From Acetobacteraceae bacterium UBA6159 (GTDB taxonomy: Bacteria > Pseudomonadota > Alphaproteobacteria > Acetobacterales > Acetobacteraceae): a stretch of DNA of 35,284 nucleotides. The position numbers and the translations under genes were made by a program. The notes beneath the pieces are model-generated. The model was not told the origin of the DNA, did not search any database, and worked only from the letters and a program-made list of their open reading frames with translations. The DNA lies in NCBI GenBank assembly GCA_002422345.1, contig DIUL01000060.1, positions 1 through 35,284 on the forward strand, written 5' to 3'. Below, piece after piece: positions 1 to 7,557 of the stretch (positions are counted from its first letter, which is position 1; the number at the start of each line of letters is the position of its first letter).

Positions 1-517
1 TTGAGTGTCTGTTAAATGTGGGGTAGGGAATCAGCCCTTTGCGCACCGCCGCCTCCTGGATTTCCACGGGCAGGGTCCGGGCGTCCATAATCAACCCATC
101 CACCTCGATCAGCCACGCCGTCGACGTCGTGGCGACCCGGCTGGGCAGCATCCATTTGTGATCGAACGTGCGCATGCTCAGCAGCGTTCTGATCTGCTTT
201 GCCTTGTTCGTCGCGGTACTTTCGGCGGCGCCGAACCAGGCGCGAAGGTCGGCCGTCGCCATCGAGGGTGACTGGGCCCGGTCGGTCAGGAAATTCATCT
301 GACCCAGCGCGAGCATGATTCCGCAGGCCCAGACCCTGGGACTGCCACTGACCAGAGGGCTGGGCCGTTTCCGGCACAGCGCGAGGATCGCCTTCTGGGC
401 AAGCTCCGCGTATTCTGGATCGAGGTGTTCGGCGCAGAAGCGGTCGGTCAGTTCCGTCAGGGCGGCATGGATGTCTTCCAGGCCCTTGGGGACTTTCGGT
501 GATGCCGTTTTTGCCAT
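1..517 (-). CDS. DUF6398 domain protein, 3' end beyond window
   Basis: This reading frame starts at an ATG whose first base is 517 and stays open for 172 codons to the window edge without a stop. The protein has the hallmarks I associate with DUF6398: an acidic helix with FCAEHL, then RKRPSPL at about residues 53-59, VWACGIMLALG, NFLTD, and a helix-turn-helix-like stretch ending NKAKQIR, then a KWMLPS segment. The HTH-like part suggests nucleic-acid binding, but the family's function is unknown to me. It lies just downstream of the SEC-C gene on the same strand, 49 bp away, so the two may be co-transcribed. No strong Shine-Dalgarno sequence precedes the ATG. The family call is from memory of the conserved motifs. 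Confidence 0.8.
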   Translation of the reverse strand, partial: MAKTASPKVPKGLEDIHAALTELTDRFCAEHLDPEYAELAQKAILALCRKRPSPLVSGSPRVWACGIMLALGQMNFLTDRAQSPSMATADLRAWFGAAESTATNKAKQIRTLLSMRTFDHKWMLPSRVATTSTAWLIEVDGLIMDARTLPVEIQEAAVRKGLIPYPTFNRHS

Positions 518-566
518 GCTCGGGCGCCCCTTGACTGGATGCGGCGGTGCGGTTCCGCCGAACAGC

Positions 567-1418
567 CTAGGCCGCGCAGCATTTTTTGTATTTCTTGCCG
601 CTGCCGCAAGGGCAGGGATCGTTGCGGCCGATCTTGCGACTCTCGCGCGGGGGGATGGCCAGTGGGCCGGGTTGTGCCGGACGTGACTGCCATGCCGGCG
701 TCCCGCCGAGATGCTGGAAGGCGTCGTAGCGTGGCTTCGGCGTGGCGCGAGCGGCGCGCAGGCCGAGGTCGATTTCCACGTCCTCCAGATCGCCCGCCAT
801 CGACAGATCGATCACATCGGCGGCGAATGCGGAGCGGATCGCGTCGATGGACTCGACGGCCTTGAGGTCCAGCAGGGCGCACACGGTCAGCCCGTTTCGC
901 AACGGGGTGTCCTGGCGATGCCGCGCAAGCTCGCCGGTCAGGATGGCGATGCATTGGTCGCGGCATTCAGGGTGCCGGGTGCCTACCTTGGCGAGGGATT
1001 CGATCGCCGTCCCGCCTCCGTCATCCGCCTTGTCCAATTCCGATACAAGGAAGGCGTGAATGGGTGCGATCGTGGCAGAACCGATCATGGCGAACACGTG
1101 CGGAAGGTCCTCCGAGATCGCGTCGTAACCCGGGAGCGCCCGCACGAGCGCGAGCAATGGGGCGATCGCCTCGGTCGCGCGAAGCTGCGCCAGGGCGCGC
1201 CAGGCATGCATGGGGGCCCAGCCCGCGGCCTTGTCCGCCTCAAGGTCGTGCAGGCGCCTGTCGCAGGCCAGCCGGATAAGGGCCGGGACATGCTCCGTCC
1301 CGAAGCTGAATTCCCCCACGTAGTCAAGCCACCCATCCGGGCTGAACTCGTCGATCTTGCCGATCCTCAGGAGCCGCTGGACTGGATCGTTGTCGTTGCG
1401 CATGGGAGGGCGGGTCAT
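567..1418 (-). CDS. SEC-C motif protein with helical-repeat body (DUF1186-like)
   Basis: A 283-residue protein ends in a classic SEC-C zinc motif, NDPCPCGSGKKYKKCC, the metal-binding tail first known from SecA. The preceding ~230 residues are alpha-helical with HEAT-like repeats (for example the RALAQLRATEAIAPLLALV stretch), in the manner of DUF1186 proteins. SEC-C tails are thought to mediate protein or ribosome contacts. The specific job here is unknown. The start at 1418 is preceded by CAAGGTG, a weak ribosome binding site; a second ATG five codons later has none, so I keep the first. The DUF6398 gene follows on the same strand, which suggests a two-gene unit. Confidence 0.85.
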   Translation of the reverse strand: MTRPPMRNDNDPVQRLLRIGKIDEFSPDGWLDYVGEFSFGTEHVPALIRLACDRRLHDLEADKAAGWAPMHAWRALAQLRATEAIAPLLALVRALPGYDAISEDLPHVFAMIGSATIAPIHAFLVSELDKADDGGGTAIESLAKVGTRHPECRDQCIAILTGELARHRQDTPLRNGLTVCALLDLKAVESIDAIRSAFAADVIDLSMAGDLEDVEIDLGLRAARATPKPRYDAFQHLGGTPAWQSRPAQPGPLAIPPRESRKIGRNDPCPCGSGKKYKKCCAA

Positions 1419-1461
1419 GGTACACCTTGGGGTCGACGTCGAGGGGCCACCGAGCCTCGGG

Positions 1462-2634
1462 TTACCCCGAGGTATGCCGGCTCAGGATCAGCGTCGAGTG
1501 GAAATTCAGGATCCCCCCATTCCCGCTGACCAGCACGAAGTCGCTGTTCGGCACCTGGCGGGCGCCGCCCTGGCCACGGGCCTGGACCACGGCCTCGGAC
1601 AGCGGCGTGAAGGCCCACATGTAGTAGCCCGACAACTGCCCGCCGCCGGTGTTGGTCGGCAGCGATCCGCCCGGGCCCAGCTTGCCGTCGGCGACGAAGG
1701 GGCCGCCCTCGCCCTTCTTGCAGAAGCCGTAATCCTCCAGCGTCACCAGCACGGTGTAGGTGTAGCAGTCGTAGAGCTGGCAGGTGCCGATGTCGTCCCG
1801 GGTGATGCCGGCCATGCGGAACGCGACCTCCCCCGACCGCTTCGCCCCGGTCTCGACCGCCGGATGGCGGGACGTATCGAGGTTGTCCCCCGGCGCACAT
1901 TGCGCATAGCCGAGGACATGCACCGGCGGCTGCTTCAGATCCTTCGCCCGGTCCACCGAGGTCACGATCAGCGCGACGGCGCCGTTGGACACCAGGCAGC
2001 AATCGAACAGCCGCAGCGGTTCGGCGATCCAGCGGGAGTTGTGGTGGTCCTCCATCGTCATCAGCGCCTTCATCTGCGCCCAGGGGCTCAGTTGCGCCCA
2101 TTTGCGCTGGCCGACGGCGATGATGCCGAGGTGGTCCTCGGTGGTGCCATACAGGTGCATGTGCCGCTGCGCCGCCAGGGCATAGCCGACATTGGCCCCG
2201 AACTCGCCGTAAGCAGCCTTCAGCCCGGTCATGCCGCCAAGCGGATAGCGATGCGGCCCGGCATAGGACTGGCCGGCCCCACGGGAGGGGGACAGCGGCG
2301 CATCGGCATAGACGAGCACGATGGTTTTCGCGAGGCCCTCCCGGATTGCCATGCAGGCGTATTGCATCATGCCGCCGGCGGTGGAGCCATAGGCGCTCAT
2401 GACATTGATCAGATTGAGATTCTCGAATCCCAGCGTCATCTGCGTGCGCGGGTCCATGTCGTTCGGGATGTTGGCGTTGATCAGCAGCCCGTCGATGTCG
2501 CTTTTCTGCAGGCCGGCGTCTTCCAGCGCCAGCGCGATGGCCTCGGCCGCGAAATCGACCGAGCGGCGGCCGTAGATCTTGCCCATCGGCGTGACGCCAA
2601 GGCCGACGATAGCCCCCTTTGCCTGGTTCGGCAT
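1462..2634 (-). CDS. Thiolase-fold protein lacking the nucleophilic Cys (Ltp2/SCP-x-like)
   Basis: A 390-residue protein has the thiolase fold of the SCP-x/lipid-transfer group, with the N-terminal IVGLGVTPMG strand and the PTNTGGGQLS loop near residues 326-335. The usual catalytic cysteine of the CASG motif is replaced by Gly83 (AYGSTAG). The C-terminal cysteine site reads VSGNGG (Val369), and the usual HDAF motif reads YDCY (Tyr288). It is therefore unlikely to be a true thiolase. Ltp2-type steroid side-chain aldolases share this loss and also pair with a DUF35 protein, like the one directly upstream (16-bp gap). The start at 2634 is chosen because AGGAGGGA precedes it and it gives the normal N-terminus; a longer frame would overlap the upstream gene. 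The substrate is unknown; an acyl-CoA side chain is an inference. Confidence 0.85.
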   Translation of the reverse strand: MPNQAKGAIVGLGVTPMGKIYGRRSVDFAAEAIALALEDAGLQKSDIDGLLINANIPNDMDPRTQMTLGFENLNLINVMSAYGSTAGGMMQYACMAIREGLAKTIVLVYADAPLSPSRGAGQSYAGPHRYPLGGMTGLKAAYGEFGANVGYALAAQRHMHLYGTTEDHLGIIAVGQRKWAQLSPWAQMKALMTMEDHHNSRWIAEPLRLFDCCLVSNGAVALIVTSVDRAKDLKQPPVHVLGYAQCAPGDNLDTSRHPAVETGAKRSGEVAFRMAGITRDDIGTCQLYDCYTYTVLVTLEDYGFCKKGEGGPFVADGKLGPGGSLPTNTGGGQLSGYYMWAFTPLSEAVVQARGQGGARQVPNSDFVLVSGNGGILNFHSTLILSRHTSG

Positions 2635-2650
2635 GGTCGTTCCCTCCTGC

Positions 2651-3067
2651 TCAACCGGTGACGGGGCGGAATTTCGGCAGGCTGACGTCCTGGCCGACAT
2701 CCTCGAAGATGGCTTCCAGCTTCATGCCGATCTTCAGGGCGTTGTTCGGGATGCCGACGACGTTGGAGGTCATCCGCACGCCTTCCTCCAGGTCGATCTG
2801 CGCGATGTTGTAGGGCACCGCGCTGGCGAAGCCCGGGTTCATCACCTGGTGCATGATGGCGAAGGTGTACAGCGTGCCGCGTCCGCTCGCCTGGCGCCAT
2901 TCCAGCTTGGCGGCGAAGCAATGGGGGCAGCGCTCGCGGACCGGGAAGCTCCATTTGCCGCAGGCCGCGCAGCACTGGAGCATGAGCCGGCCCTGGCGCG
3001 CGCCGTCGAAGAAGGGCGCGCTGATGGAATCCGGGATGGGGACGGGCTTGGTCACGGCTTCTGACAT
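2651..3067 (-). CDS. DUF35 Zn-ribbon/OB-fold protein, partner of the thiolase-fold enzyme
   Basis: A 138-residue protein has a rubredoxin-like zinc ribbon (two CxxC knuckles: Cys33/Cys36 and Cys47/Cys50) followed by an OB-fold ending in FRPV, the standard DUF35 layout. DUF35 proteins form complexes with thiolase-like enzymes or with MaoC-type hydratases and help bind acyl-CoA. The thiolase-fold gene starts 16 bp downstream, so the two are almost certainly one operon and one complex. An AGGAGA ribosome binding site precedes the ATG. A hotdog thioesterase gene diverges from it across about 165 bp. Confidence 0.9.
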   Translation of the reverse strand: MSEAVTKPVPIPDSISAPFFDGARQGRLMLQCCAACGKWSFPVRERCPHCFAAKLEWRQASGRGTLYTFAIMHQVMNPGFASAVPYNIAQIDLEEGVRMTSNVVGIPNNALKIGMKLEAIFEDVGQDVSLPKFRPVTG

Positions 3068-3232
3068 GGGCGTTTCTCCTTGGCCGGAACGCTAGCCGGG
3101 GGCGCGGTGCGTGACAAATCCGGCGATGGTTGCGAGCGCGTCGCATATCCCGCATTTTGGGCGGATGACACGTCGTATCTTCCGCATGGGGCAGGGCCGC
3201 GTCAGCGCGCGTCCGCCCGAACACCGTTCCGC

Positions 3233-3655
3233 ATGAGCCCCTTCGATCCCGCCGCCGCAGGGTGGTCGCCGATGCACCACGACCTGATGCCCGCCGGCAT
3301 CGGCACGCCGTGGGAGAGGCAGGTCGATGGCCAGTGGCGCTATGGGTTGCAGACCCGCCCCGACCACGCCAACCCCGCCGGCGCCGTGCATGGCGGCATC
3401 CTGGTCGCCTTCGCCGATCACACGCTCGGCTGTTACGTCGCGGCCGAGGCTGACAACGTGCCCAACGTCACGATCCAGTTGAACACGCATTTCCTGGCCG
3501 CTGTCCCACCGGGCGCCTTCCTGGAACTACGCGGAGAGGTCACCCGGGCCACCGGCTCGATGGTGTTCGTGCGCGGCGTGATCTCCGCTGACGGCCAGGA
3601 CTCCGTGGCCGTCGACGGCATCTGGCGCGTCTTCCGCAAGCGCCGCTCGGCATAG
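3233..3655 (+). CDS. PaaI-family hotdog-fold thioesterase
   Basis: A 140-residue protein has the PaaI/YbgC-type hotdog signature: NPAGAVHGG around the catalytic Asn/His-Gly-Gly, then AFADHTLG on the central helix, then a TIQLNTHFL strand. Such enzymes hydrolyse acyl-CoA thioesters in the cytoplasm and often belong to aromatic or fatty-acid catabolism. The open frame extends 51 codons further upstream, but that part is unlike the family, so I start at ATG 3233. No strong ribosome binding site is visible there. The gene diverges from the DUF35/thiolase pair, consistent with a shared acyl-CoA pathway. Confidence 0.85.
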   Translation: MSPFDPAAAGWSPMHHDLMPAGIGTPWERQVDGQWRYGLQTRPDHANPAGAVHGGILVAFADHTLGCYVAAEADNVPNVTIQLNTHFLAAVPPGAFLELRGEVTRATGSMVFVRGVISADGQDSVAVDGIWRVFRKRRSA

Positions 3656-3659
3656 GCAC

Positions 3660-3687
3660 GGCGTGACCAGCCAAAGCCGGTCACGCC
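3660..3687. terminator. Stem-loop between convergent genes
   Basis: A perfect 9-bp stem (GGCGTGACC / GGTCACGCC) with a 10-nt loop lies between the stop codons of the thioesterase and the convergent amidohydrolase. There is no U-tract on either side, so it may be a transcript-end stabiliser or weak bidirectional terminator rather than a strong intrinsic one. Confidence 0.45.
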
Positions 3688-3694
3688 AGGCGTT

Positions 3695-4521
3695 CTACCA
3701 CTTGTAGACCTTCTCCACCGTCCCGCCCATCAACTGAACCTTGTCGCTCTTCGACAGGCGGGTGGTGTTGCGGAACGGGGCCACGCCCTGTTCGTAGGTC
3801 AGCATGCCGCTCGTGCGGGTCCAGTCGGTGCCCCACATGCAGCGATCCAGGCCGAAGGCGTCGATGATCCGCAGCACCGGCTCCCAGATATCGTCATAGG
3901 GCGGCGCCTGCCGCGACAGGGTGCAGGCGCCGCTGATCTTCACCCGCACATTCGGGTAGGCTGCGAGGGCCAGCAGCTTCGGCAGTCCGCCCAGGGTTCG
4001 GCCAACGGCGGCGGCTCATTCGGTTGCAGCAGCCCGAGGTGGTCGATCACGATCACCGTGTCCGGGTTGCGCTTGACGACCTCGGTTCCCTCATCCAGCC
4101 GGCCCCAGCAGAGGAAGTTCACCGGCAGCCCATGGCGGCCGGCCGCTGCGAAGGTCCGGCGCATGCGCGGATCGGCCGGGTCGCTGAGCAGTTCATCGCG
4201 CAGCATGATCCGGATGCCGCGCGCGCCGGGAGTCTTCGCCCATTCGGCCACGAATTCCTCGATCGCCGGGTCGGTCACATCGACCGGCGTCACCACGCGG
4301 AAGCGGTCGGGCCAGACGGCCTGGACCGCCAGCGCGTAGCTCGGGTCGAGGCGATAGAGGTTGAACGACGACACGATGACGGCGGCATCGACGCCGACCG
4401 CGTCCATGGCGGCGACCATTTCGGGGCCGTTGGCGGATTCGGGACCGTGCAGATGGCCTGCCCAGGGGCGTCCGGGGTGATTCCGCTCATAGGCGTGGAC
4501 CTGGACATCGATGACACGCAT
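3695..4521 (-). pseudogene. Amidohydrolase (PF04909 family) with a one-base frameshift
   Basis: The gene starts at ATG 4521 behind an excellent GGAGGAG site and encodes a TIM-barrel amidohydrolase of the Amidohydro_2 type: VIDVQVHAY at the N-terminus, VIDHLGLLQ in the middle and WGTDWTR near the C-terminus. Around 3995-3996 the frame breaks. Upstream reads ...AEPWAD and then runs into an early stop; the correct continuation LPKLLALAAYPNV lies in another frame and runs on to the stop at 3695. The total span of 827 nt is one short of 828, so a single missing base (GAC CTG read as GACTG) explains it. The result is either a recent pseudogene or an assembly error. The substrate is unknown; relatives act on lactones or decarboxylate aromatic acids. 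Confidence 0.85.
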
Positions 4522-4605
4522 GGGGGCTCCTCCTGTTGGTTGGGGTGATTCTATCCCGGGACCCCGGATAGCGCGACCCGTCGTGACGCGGCATGATGCT
4601 TGGGC

Positions 4606-5826
4606 ATGGAAACCATCTCGCACGTTCAGCCCAACCCGGCCGAGGCCGCCCTCGCCGATCGCATCACCCAGGCCGCCGCCCGGAATGAGCCGCTGCTGGT
4701 CCAGGGCAACGGCACGAAGGCCGGGATGCTGCGCCCGGTCCAGGCCGAACGGGTCGTTTCGACCGCCGGCGACAGCGGCATCGTGCTGTATTCGCCGCAG
4801 GAACTGATCATCAGCGCCCGCGCCGGCACGCCTTTGTCGGTCGTGGAAGTCGCCTTGGCGGAAAAGGGCCAGCATCTGATCGCCGAACCGCCGGACCTGT
4901 CGGTGCTGCTGGGCCTGACCGACCGGCCGCAGACGATCGGCGGGGTGACGGCCACCAACCTCTCCGGCCCGCGCCGTGTCGCCTGGGGCGCGGTGCGCGA
5001 CCACGTCATGGGTATCCGCGCCGTGACCGGACGGGGGGAGGTGATCCACTCCGGCGGCCGGGTCCTGAAGAACGTGACGGGCCTCGATCTGTGCAAGCTG
5101 TTCACCGGCAGCCATGGCACGCTCGGCGTGATCACCGAGGTGACGCTGAAGGTCCTGCCAGCGCCGGAGCAGACCGGCACGATCGCGATCCCCGGCCTGG
5201 AAGCCGCCGCCGCCGTCGCGGCTTTGTCGGCCGCGCTGGGGTCCCCGTTCAGTGTCTCCGCCGCCGCCTGGTTGCCGAAGGAGGCAGCCGAACGCGTTCC
5301 GGAGCTGGCGGCGTTCGGGACCGGTGTGGCGTTGGCGCGGATCGAGGATTTCGCCGCCTCCGTCACCTATAGGACGGAAAAACTGGCCGCCCAGCTTGCT
5401 TTGGCCGGAACAGTCATCCTGGATGACGCGACATCCCGCGCGGTCTGGCGGGCGGTGCGCGACGTGCGCCCGCTGGCGGCCGAACCGGGCGATGCGGTCT
5501 GGCGCGTTTCCGTCCGGCCCTCCGCCGGGGCGGGCGTGCTGACGGGCCTGACCAAGGGCCACGGCATGACCGGCTATCTGGACTGGGGCGGCGGGCTGGT
5601 CTGGCTGACGGGACCGGCGACCGAGGCCGCCCATCTGGCCATCGAAGCCGCCGCCACGCACGCGGGTGGTCAATGGACCCTGATGCGCGCGCCCGATTCG
5701 CTGCGGAGCGCCGTGCGGGTCGTGCCGGACGAACCCGCCCCGCTCGCGCGGATCACCCGCCGCGTGAAGGCGGCCTTCGATCCCAAGGGGATCATGAACC
5801 CTGGCCGCATCACCGCGGGGCTGTAG
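4606..5826 (+). CDS. glcE: Glycolate oxidase FAD-binding subunit GlcE
   Basis: A 406-residue protein of the FAD-binding PCMH type, with TIGGVTATNLSGPRR in the PP-loop region, then GRVLKNVTGLDLCKLF and GTLGVITEVTLKV. It ends in FDPKGIMNPGRI, the typical C-terminus of the vanillyl-alcohol-oxidase fold. In E. coli, GlcE joins GlcD (FAD) and GlcF (Fe-S) to oxidise glycolate to glyoxylate at the membrane. The start is ATG 4606 (METISH); a TTG two codons earlier is in frame but less likely. glcF begins 3 bp after the stop, so the two form an operon. The usual glcD partner is not adjacent: the gene upstream is the divergent amidohydrolase. Confidence 0.93.
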   Translation: METISHVQPNPAEAALADRITQAAARNEPLLVQGNGTKAGMLRPVQAERVVSTAGDSGIVLYSPQELIISARAGTPLSVVEVALAEKGQHLIAEPPDLSVLLGLTDRPQTIGGVTATNLSGPRRVAWGAVRDHVMGIRAVTGRGEVIHSGGRVLKNVTGLDLCKLFTGSHGTLGVITEVTLKVLPAPEQTGTIAIPGLEAAAAVAALSAALGSPFSVSAAAWLPKEAAERVPELAAFGTGVALARIEDFAASVTYRTEKLAAQLALAGTVILDDATSRAVWRAVRDVRPLAAEPGDAVWRVSVRPSAGAGVLTGLTKGHGMTGYLDWGGGLVWLTGPATEAAHLAIEAAATHAGGQWTLMRAPDSLRSAVRVVPDEPAPLARITRRVKAAFDPKGIMNPGRITAGL

Positions 5827-5829
5827 ACC

Positions 5830-7161
5830 ATGCAAACGAACTTCACCGCCGAACAGCTCCGCGATCCGGACATCGCCGCATCGAACCAGGTGCTGCGGAC
5901 CTGCGTACATTGCGGCTTCTGCACCGCCACCTGCCCGACCTTCGTTCTGCTCGGCGACGAGTTGGATAGCCCGCGCGGCCGCATCTACCTGATCAAGGAC
6001 ATGCTGGAGAACGAACGGCCCGCGACCGAGGAGGTTGTGCGCCATGTCGATCGCTGCCTGTCCTGCCTGTCCTGCATGACGACCTGCCCGTCGGGCGTGC
6101 ACTACATGCACCTGGTCGATCACGCCCGCAGCTACATCGAGAACACCTACCAGCGCCCATTGGCCGACCGTATTCTGCGCCGGGTGCTGGGCGCGGTGCT
6201 GCCCCGGCCGGCGCTGTTCCGGCTTGCGTTGATCGGCGCCTCCGTGGCGCGCCGGGTCAGTTTCGCGATCCCCGGCACGTCGGTGATGGCGAAGCGGATG
6301 CGGGCGATGCTGGCTTTGGCCCCCGCCAGCGTGCCTTCCCCCAGCCCGATGGACGGACCAGGCTCCCACCCCGCCGCCGGCGCCAAACGCGGGCGGGTGG
6401 CGCTGCTGGGCGGGTGCGCCCAGCCGGTCCTGGCCCCCGGCATCAATGAGGCGACGATCCGCCTTCTGACCCGCATGGGCGTCGAGGTCGTTCTGCCCAA
6501 GGGGGCGGGCTGCTGCGGCTCGCTCAATCACCATATCGGCCAGCACGACGCCGCCATGGCGCATGCGCGGGCGAATATCGAGGCCTGGACGCGGGAGATC
6601 GAGGCCGGTGGGCTGGACGCGATCATCGTCAACGCCTCGGGCTGCGGCACGACGATGAAGGACTACGGCTTCATGTTCCGCTCGGAGCCGGAACCCTGGC
6701 GGTCCCGCGCCGAGAAAGTGTCCGCGATGGTCGTCGATATCTCGGAATACCTGACCCGGATCGGCTACCAGCCGACCAACCCGGCGCCGAACCTGACGGT
6801 TGCCTACCACGCCGCGTGCAGCCTGCAGCACGGGCAGAAGGTGGTGAATGAGCCGAAGGCGCTGCTGCGGAAGGCCGGGTTCAAGGTGGTCGAACCCGCC
6901 GAGTCGCATCTGTGCTGCGGGTCGGCCGGCACCTACAACATGCTCCAGCCCGAGATCGCGACCAGGCTGCGCGACCGCAAGCTGCGGAACCTTCGGAACA
7001 CCAGGCCGGACCTGATCGCGGCGGGGAATATCGGCTGCATCACCCAGTTGTCGGGCGATACGGTGCCGGTGGTGCATTCGATCGAACTGCTGGACTGGGC
7101 CGCGGGCGGGCCGGTGCCGGCCGCGGTGGCTGGGGTGGTCGAGGCACGGGTGCCGGCCTGA
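5830..7161 (+). CDS. glcF: Glycolate oxidase iron-sulfur subunit GlcF
   Basis: A 443-residue protein with two 4Fe-4S ferredoxin motifs near the N-terminus (CVHCGFCTATCP and CLSCLSCMTTCP) and two CCG domains, GCCGSLNHH and CCGSAGTY. The latter bind a non-cubane cluster or heme-linked cofactor in the HdrB/GlpC/GlcF family. It transfers electrons from the flavin subunits of glycolate oxidase to the quinone pool. The length matches the family. It follows glcE by 3 bp. The C-terminus has a short Ala/Pro/Val-rich tail. Confidence 0.95.
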   Translation: MQTNFTAEQLRDPDIAASNQVLRTCVHCGFCTATCPTFVLLGDELDSPRGRIYLIKDMLENERPATEEVVRHVDRCLSCLSCMTTCPSGVHYMHLVDHARSYIENTYQRPLADRILRRVLGAVLPRPALFRLALIGASVARRVSFAIPGTSVMAKRMRAMLALAPASVPSPSPMDGPGSHPAAGAKRGRVALLGGCAQPVLAPGINEATIRLLTRMGVEVVLPKGAGCCGSLNHHIGQHDAAMAHARANIEAWTREIEAGGLDAIIVNASGCGTTMKDYGFMFRSEPEPWRSRAEKVSAMVVDISEYLTRIGYQPTNPAPNLTVAYHAACSLQHGQKVVNEPKALLRKAGFKVVEPAESHLCCGSAGTYNMLQPEIATRLRDRKLRNLRNTRPDLIAAGNIGCITQLSGDTVPVVHSIELLDWAAGGPVPAAVAGVVEARVPA

Positions 7162-7214
7162 GCGCGGCCGATCCATGGCCCTGACAACCAGGGCGATTGC
7201 ACGCGGCCCGTTCT

Positions 7215-7326
7215 CGTCCTGGGCGGGCTCGACCCGCCCATCGCCGGGGACGCTGGCGGTTGAGATCGGACGAAAGGCCCGCCGCTGGACTCCCGGGCGA
7301 TGGCCGGGTCGAGCCCGGCCAGGACG
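7215..7326. repeat. 112-bp dispersed palindromic repeat, copy 1
   Basis: The element has ~37-bp imperfect inverted ends (7215-7251 and 7290-7326), each with its own inner palindrome (GGGCGGGCTCGACCCGCCC and GGCCGGGTCGAGCCCGGCC). The middle is unique. A second copy of identical length lies at 32971-33082 in the same orientation, with conserved ends and a diverged centre. This is the look of a REP/MITE-like element. Chance ORFs across it translate to GLDPAIA- and GSTRPSPG-like strings, which are artefacts. Confidence 0.85.
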
Positions 7327-7377
7327 GATGGCGCCGCGTGCGGGCCAAATGTGTTTCCCCGACCCGCCAACACCACC

Positions 7378-7408
7378 TTGCTTCCTCCCCCCTGATCGGT
7401 GATATGAA
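7378..7408 (+). promoter_or_regulatory. Candidate promoter for the SRP RNA
   Basis: A TTGCTT -35-like hexamer at 7378-7383 and a TATGAA -10-like hexamer at 7403-7408 lie just before the start of the SRP RNA. The 19-bp spacing is longer than ideal, but the predicted start near 7415 agrees with the 5' end of the RNA helix. Confidence 0.35.
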
Positions 7409-7412
7409 CGCC

Positions 7413-7513
7413 TTGGGAGGCCGGTGACGGACGGGCGCCTTGTCTACCCCGGTCAGGTCCGGAAGGAAGCAGCCACGGCGAGTTTCCGCTCGGGTCGTTT
7501 GCCGGTCTCCTAC
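7413..7513 (+). ncRNA. ffs: Signal recognition particle RNA (4.5S type)
   Basis: The universally conserved SRP helix 8 core GGTCAGGTCCGGAAGGAAGC runs from 7451 to 7470, followed by AGCC; it contains the GGAA tetraloop and both internal loops bound by Ffh. The ends close as a helix: GGAGGCCGG at 7416-7424 pairs with CCGGTCTCC at 7502-7510 with one G-U. At about 100 nt it is the short bacterial form without an Alu domain. It lies 45 bp upstream of dnaX, a placement seen in other bacteria. The exact mature ends are estimated from the helix. Confidence 0.93.
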
Positions 7514-7557
7514 CACACGCATCAGCCAGCCGCCGTGGCGGCGAGAGACCGCCCCAC

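Noticed and set aside
3940..7176. A 1078-codon open frame on the minus strand
   Set aside because: Most of it is antisense to glcE and glcF and is low-complexity Arg/Gly/His/Pro sequence. Only its last ~190 residues are real, being the front part of the amidohydrolase.
7175..7427. Short frames across the 112-bp repeats, and at 22438-22680 and 24519-24838
   Set aside because: They translate palindromic repeats into AGSTRPSPG- or GLDPAIA-like strings, a known annotation artefact.
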